Part shown: in pieces, positions 5,884 through 6,072 of the stretch | Numbering within the stretch: position 1 is the first letter of the stretch | Layout of the letters: each line of letters starts with the position of its first letter | From: Candidatus Onthomorpha intestinigallinarum | GTDB taxonomy: Bacteria > Bacteroidota > Bacteroidia > Bacteroidales > P3 | NCBI GenBank assembly: GCA_019114015.1 | Contig: DXGG01000030.1 | Coordinates: 1 to 6,072, forward strand | Length of the DNA: 6,072 nt | Reading direction: 5' to 3' | Notes under the pieces: model-generated | Databases searched by the model: none | What the model saw: only the letters and a program-made list of their open reading frames with translations | What the model was told of the DNA's origin: nothing | Program-made: the position numbers and the translations under genes

Positions 5884-6072
5884 TCAGACGGTTTTGTTTC
5901 CTATTATGGAATTATTGTATTGTTGTATTACTGCCTTTATGAATTTGAGATGAAAATCCCCCACATCCTTATGGCTTTCATAAATATTGTTTTTCAGTCC
6001 CACATCCTTTTTCACATTATACAATTCAATCGGACAACCCTCTTTGTATTTGCTCATGTAATCCCCTATCAT
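5884..6072 (-). CDS. C-terminal tail of a probable LtaS-like sulfatase-superfamily protein (runs off right edge)
   Basis: Only the last 62 residues are visible; the frame is open to the window edge, so the Met at 6072-6070 need not be the start. The segment ELYNVKKDVGLKNNI (16-30 of the visible part) resembles the ELYDL-x-D-P-x-E-x-NNL block near the C-terminus of sulfatase-superfamily proteins, where it follows the strand reporting the substrate or cargo. The final helix FIKAVIQQYNNSIIGNKTV resembles my recollection of how LTA-synthase-family proteins of Bacteroidota end. These are membrane proteins with a periplasmic phosphoglycerol transferase domain; the catalytic Thr and metal ligands would be to the right and cannot be checked. 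The gene ends 2 nt before the lipid kinase start, consistent with an operon. An ordinary aryl-sulfatase is the main alternative. Confidence 0.6.
   Translation of the reverse strand: MIGDYMSKYKEGCPIELYNVKKDVGLKNNIYESHKDVGDFHLKFIKAVIQQYNNSIIGNKTV

Overview
The window looks like ordinary chromosomal DNA from a member of the Bacteroidota, probably the Bacteroidales. The evidence is a perfect TAnnTTTG promoter element (the Bacteroidetes -7 box), a small lipoprotein of the Bacteroidota-type DUF4296 family, an LtaS-like C-terminal tail, and A-rich start regions mostly without a Shine-Dalgarno sequence. The DNA is tightly packed and AT-leaning. I saw no tRNA, rRNA, CRISPR array, insertion sequence or phage gene.

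Three transcription units are visible. (1) Positions 1-1792, minus strand: a uridine-phosphorylase-type nucleoside phosphorylase, a DUF4296-like lipoprotein (ATGA overlap) and the N-terminal 201 residues of a YifB/ComM-type magnesium-chelatase-like protein (2-nt gap, running off the left edge). (2) Positions 1902-4649, plus strand: a U32-family protein of the TrhP (tRNA wobble-uridine hydroxylation) type, a PHP-domain phosphatase of the HisJ type, and the tRNA wobble-uridine methyltransferase MnmD. They are joined by a 1-nt gap and then a 25-nt overlap. (3) Positions 4651-6072, minus strand: the C-terminal tail of a probable LtaS-like sulfatase-superfamily protein (running in from the right edge), a diacylglycerol-kinase-family lipid kinase, and a YciH/SUI1 (eIF1-like) protein, with gaps of 2 and 4 nt.

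Units 1 and 2 diverge from a 109-bp region (1793-1901) with a strong promoter box facing right and a near-consensus one facing left. Units 2 and 3 converge with a single base between their stop codons.

Two functional themes stand out. Unit 2 places two enzymes predicted to modify U34 of tRNA around an unexplained PHP phosphatase. Unit 3 places a probable phosphoglycerol transferase, a reaction that releases diacylglycerol, directly before a kinase that could recycle it. Neither is a clearly new system; the gene pairings are the most interesting aspect. All family assignments come from reading translated motifs by eye.
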